A program made the position numbers and the translations under genes. A model generated the notes under the pieces. The model saw only the letters and a list, made by a program, of their open reading frames with translations. It searched no databases and was not told where the DNA came from. From Antilocapra americana (lineage: Eukaryota > Chordata > Mammalia > Artiodactyla > Antilocapridae), in contig ML661902.1 of the NCBI GenBank assembly GCA_007570785.1, positions 1,011,338-1,075,337 of the forward strand: a stretch of 64,000 nt of DNA, read 5' to 3'. Position 1 is the first letter of the stretch; every line of letters begins with the position of its first letter. Shown here one piece after another: positions 11,436 to 22,471 of this stretch.

Positions 11436-11436
11436 T

Positions 11437-11534
11437 AATTTTAAAAATCAGTAAATCTTACAAAAGAATAGGAGTTTTCTGTACTATTCTTGCAACACTT
11501 CTGTAAGTTTGAAGTTATTCCAAATGGAAAAACA
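11437..11534 (+). mobile_element. Old L1 3' terminal fragment
   Basis: Resembles the 3' end of L1M elements: gttttctgtactattcttgcaac...ttctgtaagtttgaagttattccaaa, directly before a SINE. Low sequence identity. Confidence 0.5.
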
Positions 11535-11655
11535 GGAAATTCCCTGGGGACCAGTGGTTAAGAATCCATATTTTCATTGCCAAGGACCCAGGTTCAACTC
11601 CTAGTTGAGGAACTAGGCTCCCATAAGTTGCATGTTGCAACCAAAAAAGAAAAAA
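11535..11655 (+). mobile_element. CHR-type SINE
   Basis: Begins ggaaattccctgggg...agtggttaagaatcc and continues through ggttcaactcctagttgagg to an A-rich tail (gcaaccaaaaaag). Confidence 0.82.
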
Positions 11656-11967
11656 ATGCTAGCATTAAGTATAACATGTGCAGGTATGCAGCAAATAATA
11701 TAACAATGTGGCAAATAATACTATGATGACAACAATATAAACTATAAATATAACAATTTTTATTTTAGGCAATAATTGGGGTGTGGGATCCTTTCACTAA
11801 AACCCTTCACTTTAATATCAAGAATTTAACAAATTACTGTATAATTTTGTATCAAAACATAGAATGATAAAATTTATTTGTGACATTGAGATCAGAGAAA
11901 AGTATTCAAATTTGGTGGAAGTAGGCATTATGCAGAGAGGTAGGAAGGAGATTTACTTCATTTATAT
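11656..11967. other. Unassigned sequence
   Basis: AT-rich, with short internal echoes (caaataata / aataatact). No repeat family or gene seen. Confidence 0.4.
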
Positions 11968-12375
11968 ACTTTCCTATTTTTATTGAGATAGCACTGTTTT
12001 ATAACATTAAATAAGTTTCATGTAGAGAACATTATATTTCTGCATCTGCATACACTGCAGTATGCTCACCACCAAAAATTTAGTTTCTATCCATCACCAT
12101 CCTGATGATATTCTTTACACGTTTTGCCATCCCTGATCCCTTTTCCCTCTGGTTACCACTACTCTATTCTCTTTATCTGCATGTTTAGTTTGGTTCATAC
12201 ATTTATTTTAGGGTTTTTTTCCATTTTTTTTTTACGTTCCATATGTGAATGAAATCCTGAGGTATTTGTCTTTTTACATTTGATTTATATCACTTGGTAT
12301 TGTATCCTGAAGGTCCATCCATGTTGCTACAAATAGTATGATCTCATCTTTATGACTAACAAGTATTCTATTACA

Positions 12376-12476
12376 TATATAGATATATAATAGAATATGT
12401 ATATATATATACAAGGCAAGAACACCGGAGCGTGTTGCCATTCCCTTTTCCAATATGTGACATATATATATATATG
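12376..12476. repeat. TA-rich simple repeats with a stub of inverted Bov-tA
   Basis: Runs of (TA)n at 12376-12412 and 12462-12474 bracket caaggcaagaacaccggagc...gccattcccttttcc (12413-12451), a roughly 38-nt antisense piece of Bov-tA body. The stub is separate from the full SINE that follows and points the opposite way. Confidence 0.7.
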
Positions 12477-12687
12477 GGCTTCCCTGGTGGTGCAGGTGGT
12501 AAAGAATTCTCCTGCAATGTTGGAGACCTGGGTTCGAACCCTGGGTTGAGAAGGTCTCCTGGAGGGGGGCGTGGCAACCCACTCTAGTATTCTTGCCTAG
12601 AGAATCCCCATGGACAGAGGAGCCTGGAGGGCTACAGTCCATGGAGTCACAAAGAATCGGACATGACTGAGTGACTAAGCACACAAA
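12477..12687 (+). mobile_element. Bov-tA SINE
   Basis: Full length, from gggcttccctggtggtgcag to gagtgactaagcacac, and followed by another TA-rich run. The 136- and 68-codon minus-strand frames here are read-through of this SINE. Confidence 0.94.
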
Positions 12688-13004
12688 AACATATACATAT
12701 ATATATAGTCACATCTTAATCCCTCAATCTGTTGATGGGTACTTAGGTTGTTTCCTTATCTTGACTATTATAAATAATGCTGTGATAAATACAAGAGTGC
12801 ATATATTTTTTCAAATTAGTGTTTTTGTATTCTCTGGATAAATATTCAGAAGTAGAATAGTTGAATCATATGGTAGTTCTACCATTTTTTTAAGGAATCT
12901 CCATACTATTTTTCATAGTGGCTATACCAGTTTACATTCCCACCAACAGTGTATGAGGCTTCTCTTTTGAAAGAGATTTACTTTAAATAAATAAAGCATT
13001 GGCA

Positions 13005-13010
<6 letters not shown>

Positions 13011-13049
<39 letters not shown>
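13011..13049 (+). repeat. (AC)n microsatellite
   Basis: Uninterrupted AC dinucleotide run, about 19-20 units. Confidence 0.98.
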
Positions 13050-13050
<1 letters not shown>

Positions 13051-13409
13051 CCTACTTAAGTAGAAAGAATTTAACTATATGATTCATTCAAGGTCTACAA
13101 ATAGTAACAATCAGAGCTATAGATGCAGATAATGATACTTGAAAAATGACAAGATAGTAACAAGCAATGAGAAGTTATAAAGCAACCAAAAAAGAATAAT
13201 AGAAAAGAGAGGACAGATACATAGCACCAGAGAACTTTTAAAAAGAAAACCTGAAGCAATTGACTCTGTCAGATTAAACTGATTAACATGGTGAGAGTTG
13301 ATTCTGACTAAGCCAGAACTGAAGACTTAGAGGGTTCCTTGGAAATAAAAATTAGAAAATTCAGTCTGGCCTGGTAGAATGCAGAAATGGGATCCAGTAG
13401 AGTGTTTAG
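13050..13409. other. Unassigned sequence
   Basis: Nothing recognised. Confidence 0.4.
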
Positions 13410-14545
13410 TAAAGGTTGATCTAAATTTTTTATTTTGGAATTGCTTAGATTTACTGAAAAGTTTCAGAGTTAGTACAGATAATCCCATATACCATTTCTC
13501 CTATTATAAACACCTTATATTTGGGTGGTACATTTGTCACAATTAATGAACAAACATTGATATTATTATTAACTGAAGTCCACATTTATTTCAGATTTCC
13601 TTAGTGGTTACCAGAAGCTATTTTCTACTCCACTGTCCCATCCAAGATATCACATTAATTTAGTTGGCAATTCTTAATCTCTTGGCTGTGATATACTTGT
13701 TTTTTGATGACCCTGACACACTGTAAGAGTACAGGGCAGGTATTTTGTTCAATGTCCTTCACTGAGATTTTTCTGATTTTTTTCTCATGATTACACTGGT
13801 GGTGTGTTTTGGAGAGGAAGATCACAGAGGTAAAGTGTCATTTTCATCACACCACATCAAGAGTGTATATTATCAACATGAATTGTCACTCTTGATGTTA
13901 ATCTTAGTCACTTGATTGAGGCAGTGTGGCAGCTTTCTGCACTGTGAAGTTACTTGTTTCCCCCCTTTCTATGCTCTACTCCTTGGAAGGAAGTTCCTCT
14001 GCATAACCCACACTTAAGAAGTGAGAAGTCATGCTCCCACTTCTTGAGGGTAGAGTATCCACATCTTATTTGTTTATTTACTTCATTATTTAACATCAGT
14101 TTGGACTCATGAATATATATCTGTTGTTTGGGTTATTGCTGCTGCTGTTCAGTCACTCAGTTGTGTCTGACTCTTTGCAACCCCATGGACTGCAGCACAC
14201 CAGACTCTTCTGTCCTTCACCATCTCCTGGATCTTGCTCAAACTCATGTCCATTGAGCCAGTGACTTTGGGTTATTATTTGATACTATTTTATTTTGTTG
14301 CTCAAATAATTGTATCTTTGTTTATTTAGAGGTCTTCTACTTGGCTTCTGTGTCTATTTGACTACTCCCATCACTGTGTGTCTGTGTATGCATGTGGGTC
14401 ATGTAGGTTACTTTCTAAAATTACAAGGTTTTCCCAGTTTATCTTATATATATCCTGCCCCAGCTTAGAATCAGCCATTTCTCCAAGGAGCCTTAGTTCC
14501 TTTAATTAAAGAATGGTTCTGGAAAACAAGATATTAAATCATTAA
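13410..14545 (-). mobile_element. Old L1M-type 3' UTR, split by a BovB tail
   Basis: A long colinear match in reverse orientation to an old L1 3' UTR: gtggtacatttgtcacaatt, ctcttggctgtgatatac, gaggaagatcacagaggtaaag, ccttggaaggaagttcc, ttattttgttgctcaaa, gaatcagccatttctccaagg. The alignment resumes cleanly on both sides of the insertion at 14138-14265. Confidence 0.8.
14138..14265 (-). mobile_element. 5'-truncated BovB LINE (3' tail only)
   Basis: Complement of the BovB 3' end (ttcagtcactcagttgtgtc...caaactcatgtccattgag). An 11-bp TSD tttgggttatt flanks it at 14127-14137 and 14266-14276, showing insertion into the older L1. Confidence 0.88.
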
Positions 14546-14557
14546 GTAAATAAACAA

Positions 14558-15570
14558 TACCAGACCAACTTACCTGTCCCTTGAGAAACCTGTATACAGG
14601 GAAAGAAGCAACAGTTAGAACCAGACACGGAACAACTGAGTAGCTCAAAATTGGGAAAAGAATATGACAAGGCTGTATATTGTCACCCTATTTATTTAAC
14701 TTATATGCAGAGTACATCATACCATATGCCAGGCTGTATGAATCACAAAGTGGAATCAGATTGCAGGGAGAGATATCAACAACCTCAGATACACAGATGA
14801 TACCTCTCTGATGGCAGAAAATGAAGAGGAACTAAAGAGCCTCTTGATGAAGGTGAAAGAGAAGAATGAAAAAGCTGTCTTAAAACTCAACATTCAAAAA
14901 ATTAAGATCATGGCATCAAGTCCCATCACTTCGTGGCAAACAGATAAGAAAAAAGTAGAAACAGTGACAGATTTTATTTTCTTGGGCCTCAGAATCATTG
15001 CAGACTGTGACTGCAACCATGAAATTAAAAGATTCTTACTCCTTGGAAAGAAAGCTATGACAAACCCAGACAGCATATTAAAAAAGCAAAATCATCACTT
15101 TGCCAAATAAGGTCTATATTGTCAAAACTATGATTTTTCCAGTAGTCATGTATGGATATAAGAGTTAGACCATAAAGGCTGAGTACCAAAGAATGGATGC
15201 TTTTGAATTGTGGTGAAGAAGACTCTTGAGAGTCCCTTGGAATGCAGGGAGATCAAACCAGTCAATCCTAAAGGAAATCAGTCCTGAATATTCTTTGGAA
15301 GGACTTATCCTGAAGCTGAAGCTGCAGTACTTTGGCCACTTGATGAGAAGAGCCAACTCACTGAAAAAGACTTTGATGCTGATAAATATTGAAGGCAAAA
15401 GGAGAAAGGAGCAGCAGAGGATGAGATGGTTAAGTACGTCACTGACTCAATGGACACGAGTTTGAGCAAACTCCAGGAGACAGTGGAGGACAGAGGAAAC
15501 CGGGATGCTGCAATCCATGGGATCACAAAGAGTCAGGCACAACTGAGCCACTGAACAACAACAACAACTT
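14558..15570 (+). mobile_element. BovB LINE, 5'-truncated (~1 kb)
   Basis: Covers the end of the BovB RT domain and the C-terminal region through the 3' end, closing with the gagccactgaacaacaacaac tail. Replacement of L1 3' UTR sequence just upstream suggests it inserted at or near that element's end. Confidence 0.9.
14640..15540 (+). pseudogene. BovB ORF2 relic: RT catalytic motif and C-terminal region
   Basis: BovB ORF2 encodes an endonuclease/RT for target-primed insertion; this copy keeps only the late RT part. The catalytic YxDD box reads YTDD at 14790-14801. It is followed by SLLMKVKEKNEK...LNIQKIKIMASSPITSW in the 14811-15110 frame, and in another frame by SILKEISPEYSLEGLILKLK...FGHLMRR (15226-15465). 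Frame changes and stops between the pieces rule out a full product. Confidence 0.85.
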
Positions 15571-15632
15571 CCTGCATTGCTTCTAGAACTTCTCAGCTAA
15601 CACAATTTAAAAAATATGTGTTCTGCATTCAT

Positions 15633-16398
15633 TAAAAGCTGGAGAGGGTGTAGAGAAAATCAAATCCTCTTACACTGTTGGTGGGAAAGTAAATTGATGC
15701 AGCCACTATAGAGGACAGTATGGGGGACCTTAAAAAACTAAAACTAGAAGTACCATATGATCCAGCAGTCCCACTCATTGGCAAATATCCAGAGAAAATC
15801 ATAATTTAAAAAGATACATGCACTCCCCCCCACACAGTGTTCATTGCAGCACTACTGACTATAGCCGAGACATGGAAGAAGCGTCATTCCCACTGACAAA
15901 TGCTTGGATAAAGTAGTGCAATACAATGGAATATTACTCAGCCATAAAAGGCAATGAAATAATGTCTTTTGGAGAGACATGGTTAGACCTAGAGACTGTC
16001 ATATAGAGTGAAGTAAGAAAAGAGAAAAAAAACAAATATAATATCACTCATGTGGAATCTAGAAAAATGTTATAGATGAACTTATTTGCAAAGTAGAAAC
16101 AGAGACACAGATGTAGACAGCAAATGCAAGGACACCAAGGGGGGAAGGGTGATAGGATAAATAGGGAAGTTGAGATTAACTTATATCCATTACTATATAT
16201 AAAATAGATAAATAGTGAGAACCTGCTGTACAGCAAAGGGAACGCTACTCAATTCTCTGTGGTGACTTGAAAGAATTCCAAAAAAGAAGGGATATAAGTG
16301 TATGTAGATGATTCACTTTGCTGCACTGCAGAACTAAAACAACATTGTAAAGCAACTATACCCCCAAAAAAAAATCAATTCAAAAAGAAAACATGATG
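15633..16398 (+). mobile_element. L1 3' end (ORF2 C-terminus plus 3' UTR)
   Basis: Colinear L1: aaaagctggagagggtg, cactgttggtgggaaagtaaa, taccatatgatccagcagtccca, caatggaatattactcagcc, then the 3' UTR with gattcactttgctgcactgcag and aacattgtaaagcaactatacccc, ending in an A-rich tail. No ORF survives. Confidence 0.88.
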
Positions 16399-16448
16399 TT
16401 CATCTTTGCATATGTGTGTGTGTACATGTACATTTATATGCATAGAGA

Positions 16449-16620
16449 GAGACATACCTTGGAGCTACTGAAAGTTCAGTTCCAGGACACTGCATTAAAG
16501 CTAATATCATAATATAAAGTTACATGAATTTTGGAGTTCCCAATGCACATAAAAGTTATGTTTATACGACACTATAGCCTACTAAATGTACAATAACATT
16601 ATGTCTAAAAACAATAAATA
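16449..16620 (-). mobile_element. Tigger DNA transposon terminal fragment
   Basis: Plus strand reads gacataccttggagctactg...ttcagttccaggaca...attaaagctaatatcataat...acatgaattttgg...gttatgtttata...acattatgtctaaaaac. This is the complement of the Tigger 3' end, the same region seen forward at 27140-27311. The next sequence is the BovB start, so the rest may have been displaced or lost. Confidence 0.75.
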
Positions 16621-16640
16621 TTTATCTTAGTGGAAAACAT

Positions 16641-19588
16641 GATATGACACTGAAAGATGAACTCCCCAGGTTGGTAGGTGCTCAACATGTTACTGGAGAA
16701 GAGTGGAGAAATAAATCCAGAAAGAATGAAGAGATGGAGCCAAAGCAAAAAACAAAACAACAGCAACAACAAAAAACACCCAGGTGTGTATGTGACTGGT
16801 GATGGAAGTAAAGTCCAATGCTGAAAGGAACAGTATTTCACAGGAACCTGGAATGTTAGGTCCATGAATCAAGGCAAATTGGAAGTGGTCAAACAGGAGA
16901 TGGCAAGAGTGAACATCAACATTTTAGGAATCAGTGAACTAAAATGGACTGGAATGGGCGAATTTAATTCAGACGACCATTATATCTACCACCGTGGGCA
17001 ACAATTCCTTAGGAGAAATGAAGTAGCCATCATAGTCAACAAAAGAGTCTAAAATGCAGTACTTTGGTGAATCTCAAAAACAACAGAATGATCTCTGTTT
17101 CCAAGACAAACCATTCAATGTCACAATAATCTAAATCTATGCTCTGACCAGTAATGCTGAAGAAGCTGAAGTTGAACGGTTCTATGAAGACCTTCTAGAA
17201 CTAACAGCCAAAAAAGATGTCCTTTTCATTATAGGGGACTGGAATGCAAAAGTAGAAAATCAAGAGATATCTGGAGTAACCAGAAAGTTTGGCCTTAGAG
17301 TACAAAATGAAGCAGGGCAAAGGCTAACAGCATTTTGCCAAGAGAACACACTGGTCATAGCAAACACCCTCTTCCAGCAACATCAGAGAAGACTCTACAT
17401 ATGGACATCACCAAATGGTCAATACCAAAATCGGATTAATTATTGCAGCCAAAGATGGAGAAACTCTATACGGTCAGCAAAAACAGGACCGGGAGCTGAC
17501 TGTGGCTCAGATCATGAATTACAAAATTCAGACTTAAATTGAACAAAGTAGGGAAAACCACTAGACCTTTCAGGTATGACCTAAATCAAATCCCTTACAG
17601 TGACAAATAGATTCAAAGAATTAGATCTGATAGAGTGCCTGAAGAGCTGTGAATGGAAGTTTGTGACACTGTACACGAGGTAGTGATCAAGACCATCCCC
17701 AAGAAAAAGAAATGCAAAATGGTTGTCTGAGGAAGCCTTACAAACAGCTATGAAAAGAACAGAAGTGAAGGTAGAGGAGAAAAGGTACACCCATTTGAAT
17801 GCAGAATTCCAAAGAATAGCAAGGAGAGATAAGAAAGCCTTCCTCAGTGATCAATGCAAAGAAAGAGAGGAAAGCAACAGAATGAGAAAGACTGGAGATC
17901 TCTTCAAGAAAATTAAAGATACCAAGGTAACATTTCATGCAAAAATGGGCACAATAAAGGACAGAAGTGGTATGGACCTAACAGAAGCAGAAGATATTAA
18001 CAGCTGGCAAGAATACACAGAACTATACAAAAAAGATCTTAATAACCTAGATAACCACAATGATGTGATCATTCACCTTGAGCCAGACATCCTGGAATGT
18101 GAAGTAAAGTCTGCCTTAGGAAGCATGACTAGGTACAAAGCTAGTGGAGGTGATGGAATTCCAGTTGATCTATTTCAAATCCTAAAAGATAATGCTGTGA
18201 AAGTGCTGCACTCAGTATGCCAGCAAACTTGGAAACTCAGCTGTGGCCACAGGACTAGAAAAGATCAGTTTTCATGCCAATCTCAAAGACGGGCAATGAC
18301 AAAGAATGTTTGAACTATCACACAGTTGCTCTCATTTCACACGCTAGCAAAGTAATGCTGGAAATTCTCCAAGCCAGGCTGAAATTCCAGATGTTCAAGC
18401 TGGATTTAGAAAAGCCAGAGGAACCAGAGATCAGATTGCCAACATCCGTTAGATCTTAGAAAAAGCAAGAGATCTCCAGAAAAACATCTACTTGTGCTTT
18501 ATTGACTATGCCAACGCCTTTGACTGTGTGGATCACAATAAACTGTGGAAAATTCTTTGAGAGATGGGAAAACTAGACTACCTAAACTGCCTCCTAAGAA
18601 ATCTGTATGCTGGTCAACAAGCAACAGTTAGAACCAGACATGGAAAAAGAGACTGGTCTCCAATTGGGAAAGGAGTATGTCAAGGCTTATATTGTCACCC
18701 TGCTTATTTAACTCCTATGCAGAGTACTTTATATGAAATGCCAGGCTGGATGAAGCACAAGCTGGAATTTAGATTGCTGGGAGAAATATCAATGACCTCA
18801 GATATGTAGATGACACCACCTTTGTGGCAGAAAGTGAAGAAGAACTAAAGAGCCTCTTAATGAAAGGGAAAGAGGGGAGTGAAAAAGTTGGCTTAAAACT
18901 CAACATTCAGAAAATGAAGACCATGGCATCAAGTCCCATCACTTAATGGCAAATATTTGGGGAAACAATGAAACAGTGAGAGACTTTATTTGGCGGTGGG
19001 GTGGGGGGCTCCAAAATCACTGCAGATAGTGACTGCAGCCATGGAATTAAAGGATGCTTGCTCCTTGGAAGAAAAGTTATGACCAATGTAGACAGCATAT
19101 TAAAAAGCAGAGACATTACTTTGCTGACAAAGATCCATATAGTCAAAGCTATGGCTTTTCCAGTGGTCACGTATGGATGTGAGAGTTGGGCCATAAAGAA
19201 GGCTGAGCACCAAAGAATTGATGCTTTTTAACTGTGGTGTTGGAGAAGACTCCTGAGAGTCCCTTGAACTGGAGACCCAACCTGCCAACCCTAAAGGAAA
19301 TGTCCTGAATATTCCTTGGAAGGACTGGTTACCCAGATGAAGTTCCAATGTTTTGGACACCTGATGAGAAGAACTGACTCATTAGGAAAGACCATGATGC
19401 TGGGAAAGACTGAAGACAGGAGGAGAAGGGGACAACAGAGGATGAGATAGTTGAATGTCATCACTGACTTGATGGACCTGAATTTGAGCAAGCCCCAGAA
19501 GTTGGTGATGAACAGAGAAGCCTGGCATGCACCAGTCAATGAGGTTGCAAAGAATCAGACACGACCTAACTGAACTGAACTGAGCCCC
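16641..19588 (+). mobile_element. BovB LINE, nearly full length (~2.9 kb)
   Basis: Runs from the late 5' UTR (gacactgaaagatgaactccc) through the whole ORF2 region to the gacctaactgaactgaactgag tail. Compared with the copy at 49.2 kb it lacks the first few hundred bases of the 5' region. Many small indels and stops mark it as old. Confidence 0.93.
16864..19540 (+). pseudogene. BovB ORF2 relic (endonuclease and RT), multiply broken
   Basis: Recognisable in order: endonuclease start MNQGKLEVVKQEMARV...GISELKWTGMGEF (16864-17052); catalytic GDWNAK at 17234-17251; SDHE near 17508; RT region from VKSALGSM...ASGGDGIPVDLF (within 17723-18313) and PISKTGNDKE; RT box YVDD at 18803-18814; the C-terminal KKAEHQRIDAF part (19001-19231). 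At least six frame breaks separate them. The endonuclease and RT motif residues survive although the frame does not, which fits neutral decay after insertion. Confidence 0.9.
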
Positions 19589-20003
19589 ATGGGAAACAAA
19601 ATTAAAATACGCTGCTTATATGTAGTTTCTTCCCTTGCCTTTAGTCTGATGTCTCCACCCTTCTCCAAAACTACTTAATCCAGATGCCATGGGTTTTGAC
19701 AAAGGCAGAGTGTCATGCATCTGTCACTCCAGTATCATATGTGATACTTGCCTGCACAAACCCATATCTGTTTCTGAGGATATGGTGCACACTGTTGTGA
19801 AAAATGTCTTACCTTTTACTTATGTCAATTTGTAATTAGATTTTCTTTTACCCTTTGTAGCTCAAAAAGCACTTGATAGATCATCTCAAATACAGTAACT
19901 GTACTTCTGAAGGCAAGGAAAAAAAAATATATATATGCATATATATATATTAAGGGTTTTAACAACAGCTTTATAAAATATAGAATCTGAAAAACTGTAT
20001 TGT
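19589..20003. other. Unassigned sequence with a TA-rich run
   Basis: No gene or interspersed repeat recognised; (TA)n-like run at 19927-19950. Confidence 0.4.
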
Positions 20004-20015
20004 AATTACTTATTT

Positions 20016-20235
20016 GGGGCTTCCCTGGTGGCTCAATGATAAGGAATCTGCCTGCTAATGCAGGAGACGTGGGTTCAATTCCTGAGTCAGGAAAATCCCT
20101 AGGAAAAGGAAATGGCAACCCACTCCAGTATTCTTTCCTGAGAAATCCCATGGACAGAGGAGCCTGGCAGGCTATAGTCCAGGGAATGGCAACACATCTT
20201 AGAGTTGGGCACAACTTAGCAACTAAAACAACAAC
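20016..20235 (+). mobile_element. Bov-tA SINE
   Basis: Full length, ggggcttccctggtggctc to the caactaaaacaacaac tail. TSD aattacttattt / aattacttcttt (11 of 12) at 20004-20015 and 20236-20247. Confidence 0.94.
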
Positions 20236-20484
20236 AATTACTTCTTTACATATTTATAACTTCATGAGAGCTTACCTATCTTATTGTGAATACCTATGCC
20301 CAGCACATATTCAGCACATAGTAGGAACCCAGTGACCATTCAGAATAAACATGTTAATACCCGTTAATCCTAATTAAAATAAGCAATACATAGTTTTCAT
20401 TCTGAAATTTTTCTGATTTTTCAAGTTTTTTATTTGAAAAAAAATGTGGAAAGGTAACTAAAGCTTTGAGATTCAATATATGTT

Positions 20485-20605
20485 ATGGCAACCCACTCCA
20501 GTAGTCTTGCCTGGAGAATCCCATGGACGGAGGAGACTGGTGGGCCACAGTCCATGGGGTTGCAAAGAGTCAGACACAACTGAGCGACTTCACTTTCACT
20601 TTCAT
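20485..20605 (+). mobile_element. Bov-tA SINE, 5' truncated
   Basis: Starts at atggcaacccactccag and ends with the variant tail cgacttcactttcactttcat; the tRNA-like head is missing. Confidence 0.9.
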
Positions 20606-20614
20606 ACGTTCTAT

Positions 20615-20838
20615 GGGGCTTCCCAGGTGGCGCTAGTGGTAAAGAACCTGCCTGCCAGTGCAAGAGAGGCAAGAGACGTAAGTTCAGTCCCTGGATGGGG
20701 AAGATCCCCTAAGGTAGGGCATGGCAACCCACTCCACTGTTGTTCCCTGGGAAATCCCATGGACAGAGGAGCCTGGCAGACTGCAGTCCATAGGGTTTCA
20801 GAGTCGGATACAACTGAAGCAACTGAGTACACAGGCAC
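20615..20838 (+). mobile_element. Bov-tA SINE
   Basis: Full length, only about 10 bp after the preceding truncated copy and in the same orientation. The 139-codon frame at 20480-20899 is read-through of both SINEs. Confidence 0.93.
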
Positions 20839-21623
20839 ACATTTATTCTATAGACGTGTTTATAATTTAACTCATTCACTTAGCTCTACAGAGTCTTAAT
20901 GATGCAAAGGGGATTCTGCATACACATAATGAATATTTCATCATGTCTTTACTTATATATTGAAAGTACAGACAATTTTTAATAGCTTAGATTTCCTCTT
21001 CTACAGTTCAACAATGCTGCTAGAAATTTTGAATAAGGAAATGATATATTTTTATGTCCAAAACAAAACATGTTTACAAGTTTTACTTTCTGCAGTTTGG
21101 AATATATTACTCTTATAGGCAAATAAGGTCAAGCTTATAATTTTCATAAATGTAATTTTGCAAATTTTATAAAAGCTAAAACTTCTTTTATTTAATGTAA
21201 TGAACAGGTGATGGTGACATGCATAATGCAATTTTCATAAATGAAGGTAAATGTGAGTTCATATTTCTGTATTCAAGAAAAATATAAACTAACTCAATAA
21301 AGATGAGCAATATTAACCTTAAGGAGTTAATCATCAGAGTGAATGAGGGAAAATAGTATAATTAGCAATATATGAAGGTAGTCATTAAGGTGAGCCAAGG
21401 CACATAATATAGTTTGCAACATAATGTAAACAAAAGCCAAAGTTCCCATAGCAACACAAACTTTCCTCCAATGTACGTATACTCTATTTCGGATTACCAG
21501 TTAGATTCTAATTTTGTAATTTCTTATGCAGGTGAGTAATAAGAGAATGTCTGAAAACAATAACATGTATTCAAGTTTAGATGTGTTTAAATTTGCAAGC
21601 GTCTCACTTAATTTTCTTTACAG
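20839..21623. other. Unassigned AT-rich sequence
   Basis: No repeat or gene recognised. Confidence 0.45.
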
Positions 21624-21835
21624 TTGTTGTTTTAGTAGCTAGGTCGAGTCCTACTCTTTTGCAACCCCATGGAACTATAGCCCTGATGCTCCTCTGACAA
21701 TGGGATTTCCCAGGCAAGAATACTGGAGTGGGTTGCCATTTTCTTCTCCAGGGGAACTTCCCCACCCAGGGAGCAAACCTGAGTAGCCTGCATTGACAGG
21801 CATATTCTTTACCACTGAGCCACCAGGTGATATTC
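21624..21835 (-). mobile_element. Bov-tA SINE
   Basis: Complete but mutated antisense copy: tail complement ttgttttagtagctaggtcg at the left, head complement accactgagccaccagg at the right. Confidence 0.9.
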
Positions 21836-21853
21836 CCCAAAATTATGCTGGTG

Positions 21854-22062
21854 TGCATGCTAAGTCACTTCAGTCATGTAGAACTCTGTAATACTATGGA
21901 CTGTACCCTGCTAGGCACTTCTGTCCATGGGATTCTCCAGGCAAGAATATGGAATGGGTTGCCATGACCTTCTCCAGGGGATCTTCCTGATCCAGGGATC
22001 AGAGACCTGATCCGGGTCTCCTGCCTTGCAGGCCAATTCTTTACCATCTGAATCACTAGGGG
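21854..22062 (-). mobile_element. Bov-tA SINE
   Basis: Antisense copy flanked by tatgctggtg (21844-21853) and tatgctagtg (22063-22072), a 10-bp TSD with one mismatch. Confidence 0.92.
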
Positions 22063-22072
22063 TATGCTAGTG

Positions 22073-22470
22073 ATTAACATTTCAAGTTAATGCCATAAAG
22101 TTACATTTATCTCATTTGTGGCAATGTTTGTAAATACCTTAATTGTTTTCAGTTTGCATGTGTTAGGATGCATATATGTTATGGTGTGCTTAAAAATCTT
22201 TGTTGATTAAATCTAGTGGTATTTAAATATAAGATTATATAAATATTAGGAAATCTAATAGCTATCCCTAAATTATTTCACATAAGCAGTAAAATAATAG
22301 ATACCATAAAAATCATATTCTTTGCTCAACATGGGTGATTATACTGTTACTCTTTCTGCAGGGAAAATTTTTTTCTTCTACAATTCTAGCTCAGTAATCC
22401 ATTCCATTATAGCTATGTCTTTACTTTGTTTTTCTTCTTTATAAAATAAAACAGGACTGTTTAAATTTAC
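22073..22470. other. Unassigned sequence left of the inverted L1
   Basis: No gene or repeat recognised. It is the 3' flank of the L1 insertion. Confidence 0.4.
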
Positions 22471-22471
22471 A

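Larger units (their letters stand above)
11968..12968 (-). mobile_element. Old L1 3' end (ORF2 C-terminus and 3' UTR), split by a SINE
   Basis: Plus strand shows the complement of L1M: 3' UTR (tttttattgagatagcactg, catccctgatcccttttccctctggttacca), then the ORF2 end (ggtccatccatgttgc, ctgttgatgggtacttaggttgtttcc, catagtggctatacc, cattcccaccaacagtg). A TA-rich stretch and a Bov-tA interrupt it at about 12375-12710. Confidence 0.85.

Noticed and set aside
11656..11760. Repeated gcaaataata/aataatact words suggesting a minisatellite
   Set aside because: Only two or three imperfect units in AT-rich sequence.
12274..12684. 136-codon minus-strand frame with no stop
   Set aside because: Read-through of Bov-tA plus TA repeats. 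SINE antisense strands commonly give such frames (SPILCDSMDCSPPGSSVHG-type peptides).
16632..19600. Possible TSD for the 2.9-kb BovB (ggaaaacat / ggaaacaaa)
   Set aside because: The match is short, imperfect and A-rich, so not distinguishable from chance.
20016..20100. tRNA-like promoter boxes (ggttcaattcc-type B box) at this and other SINEs
   Set aside because: These are decayed pol III promoter remnants in SINE heads; none folds into a complete tRNA gene.
20480..20899. 139-codon frame with GRRRLVGHSPWG and MDRGAW motifs
   Set aside because: Translation of two adjacent Bov-tA SINEs; the same peptides recur at every Bov-tA in the window.
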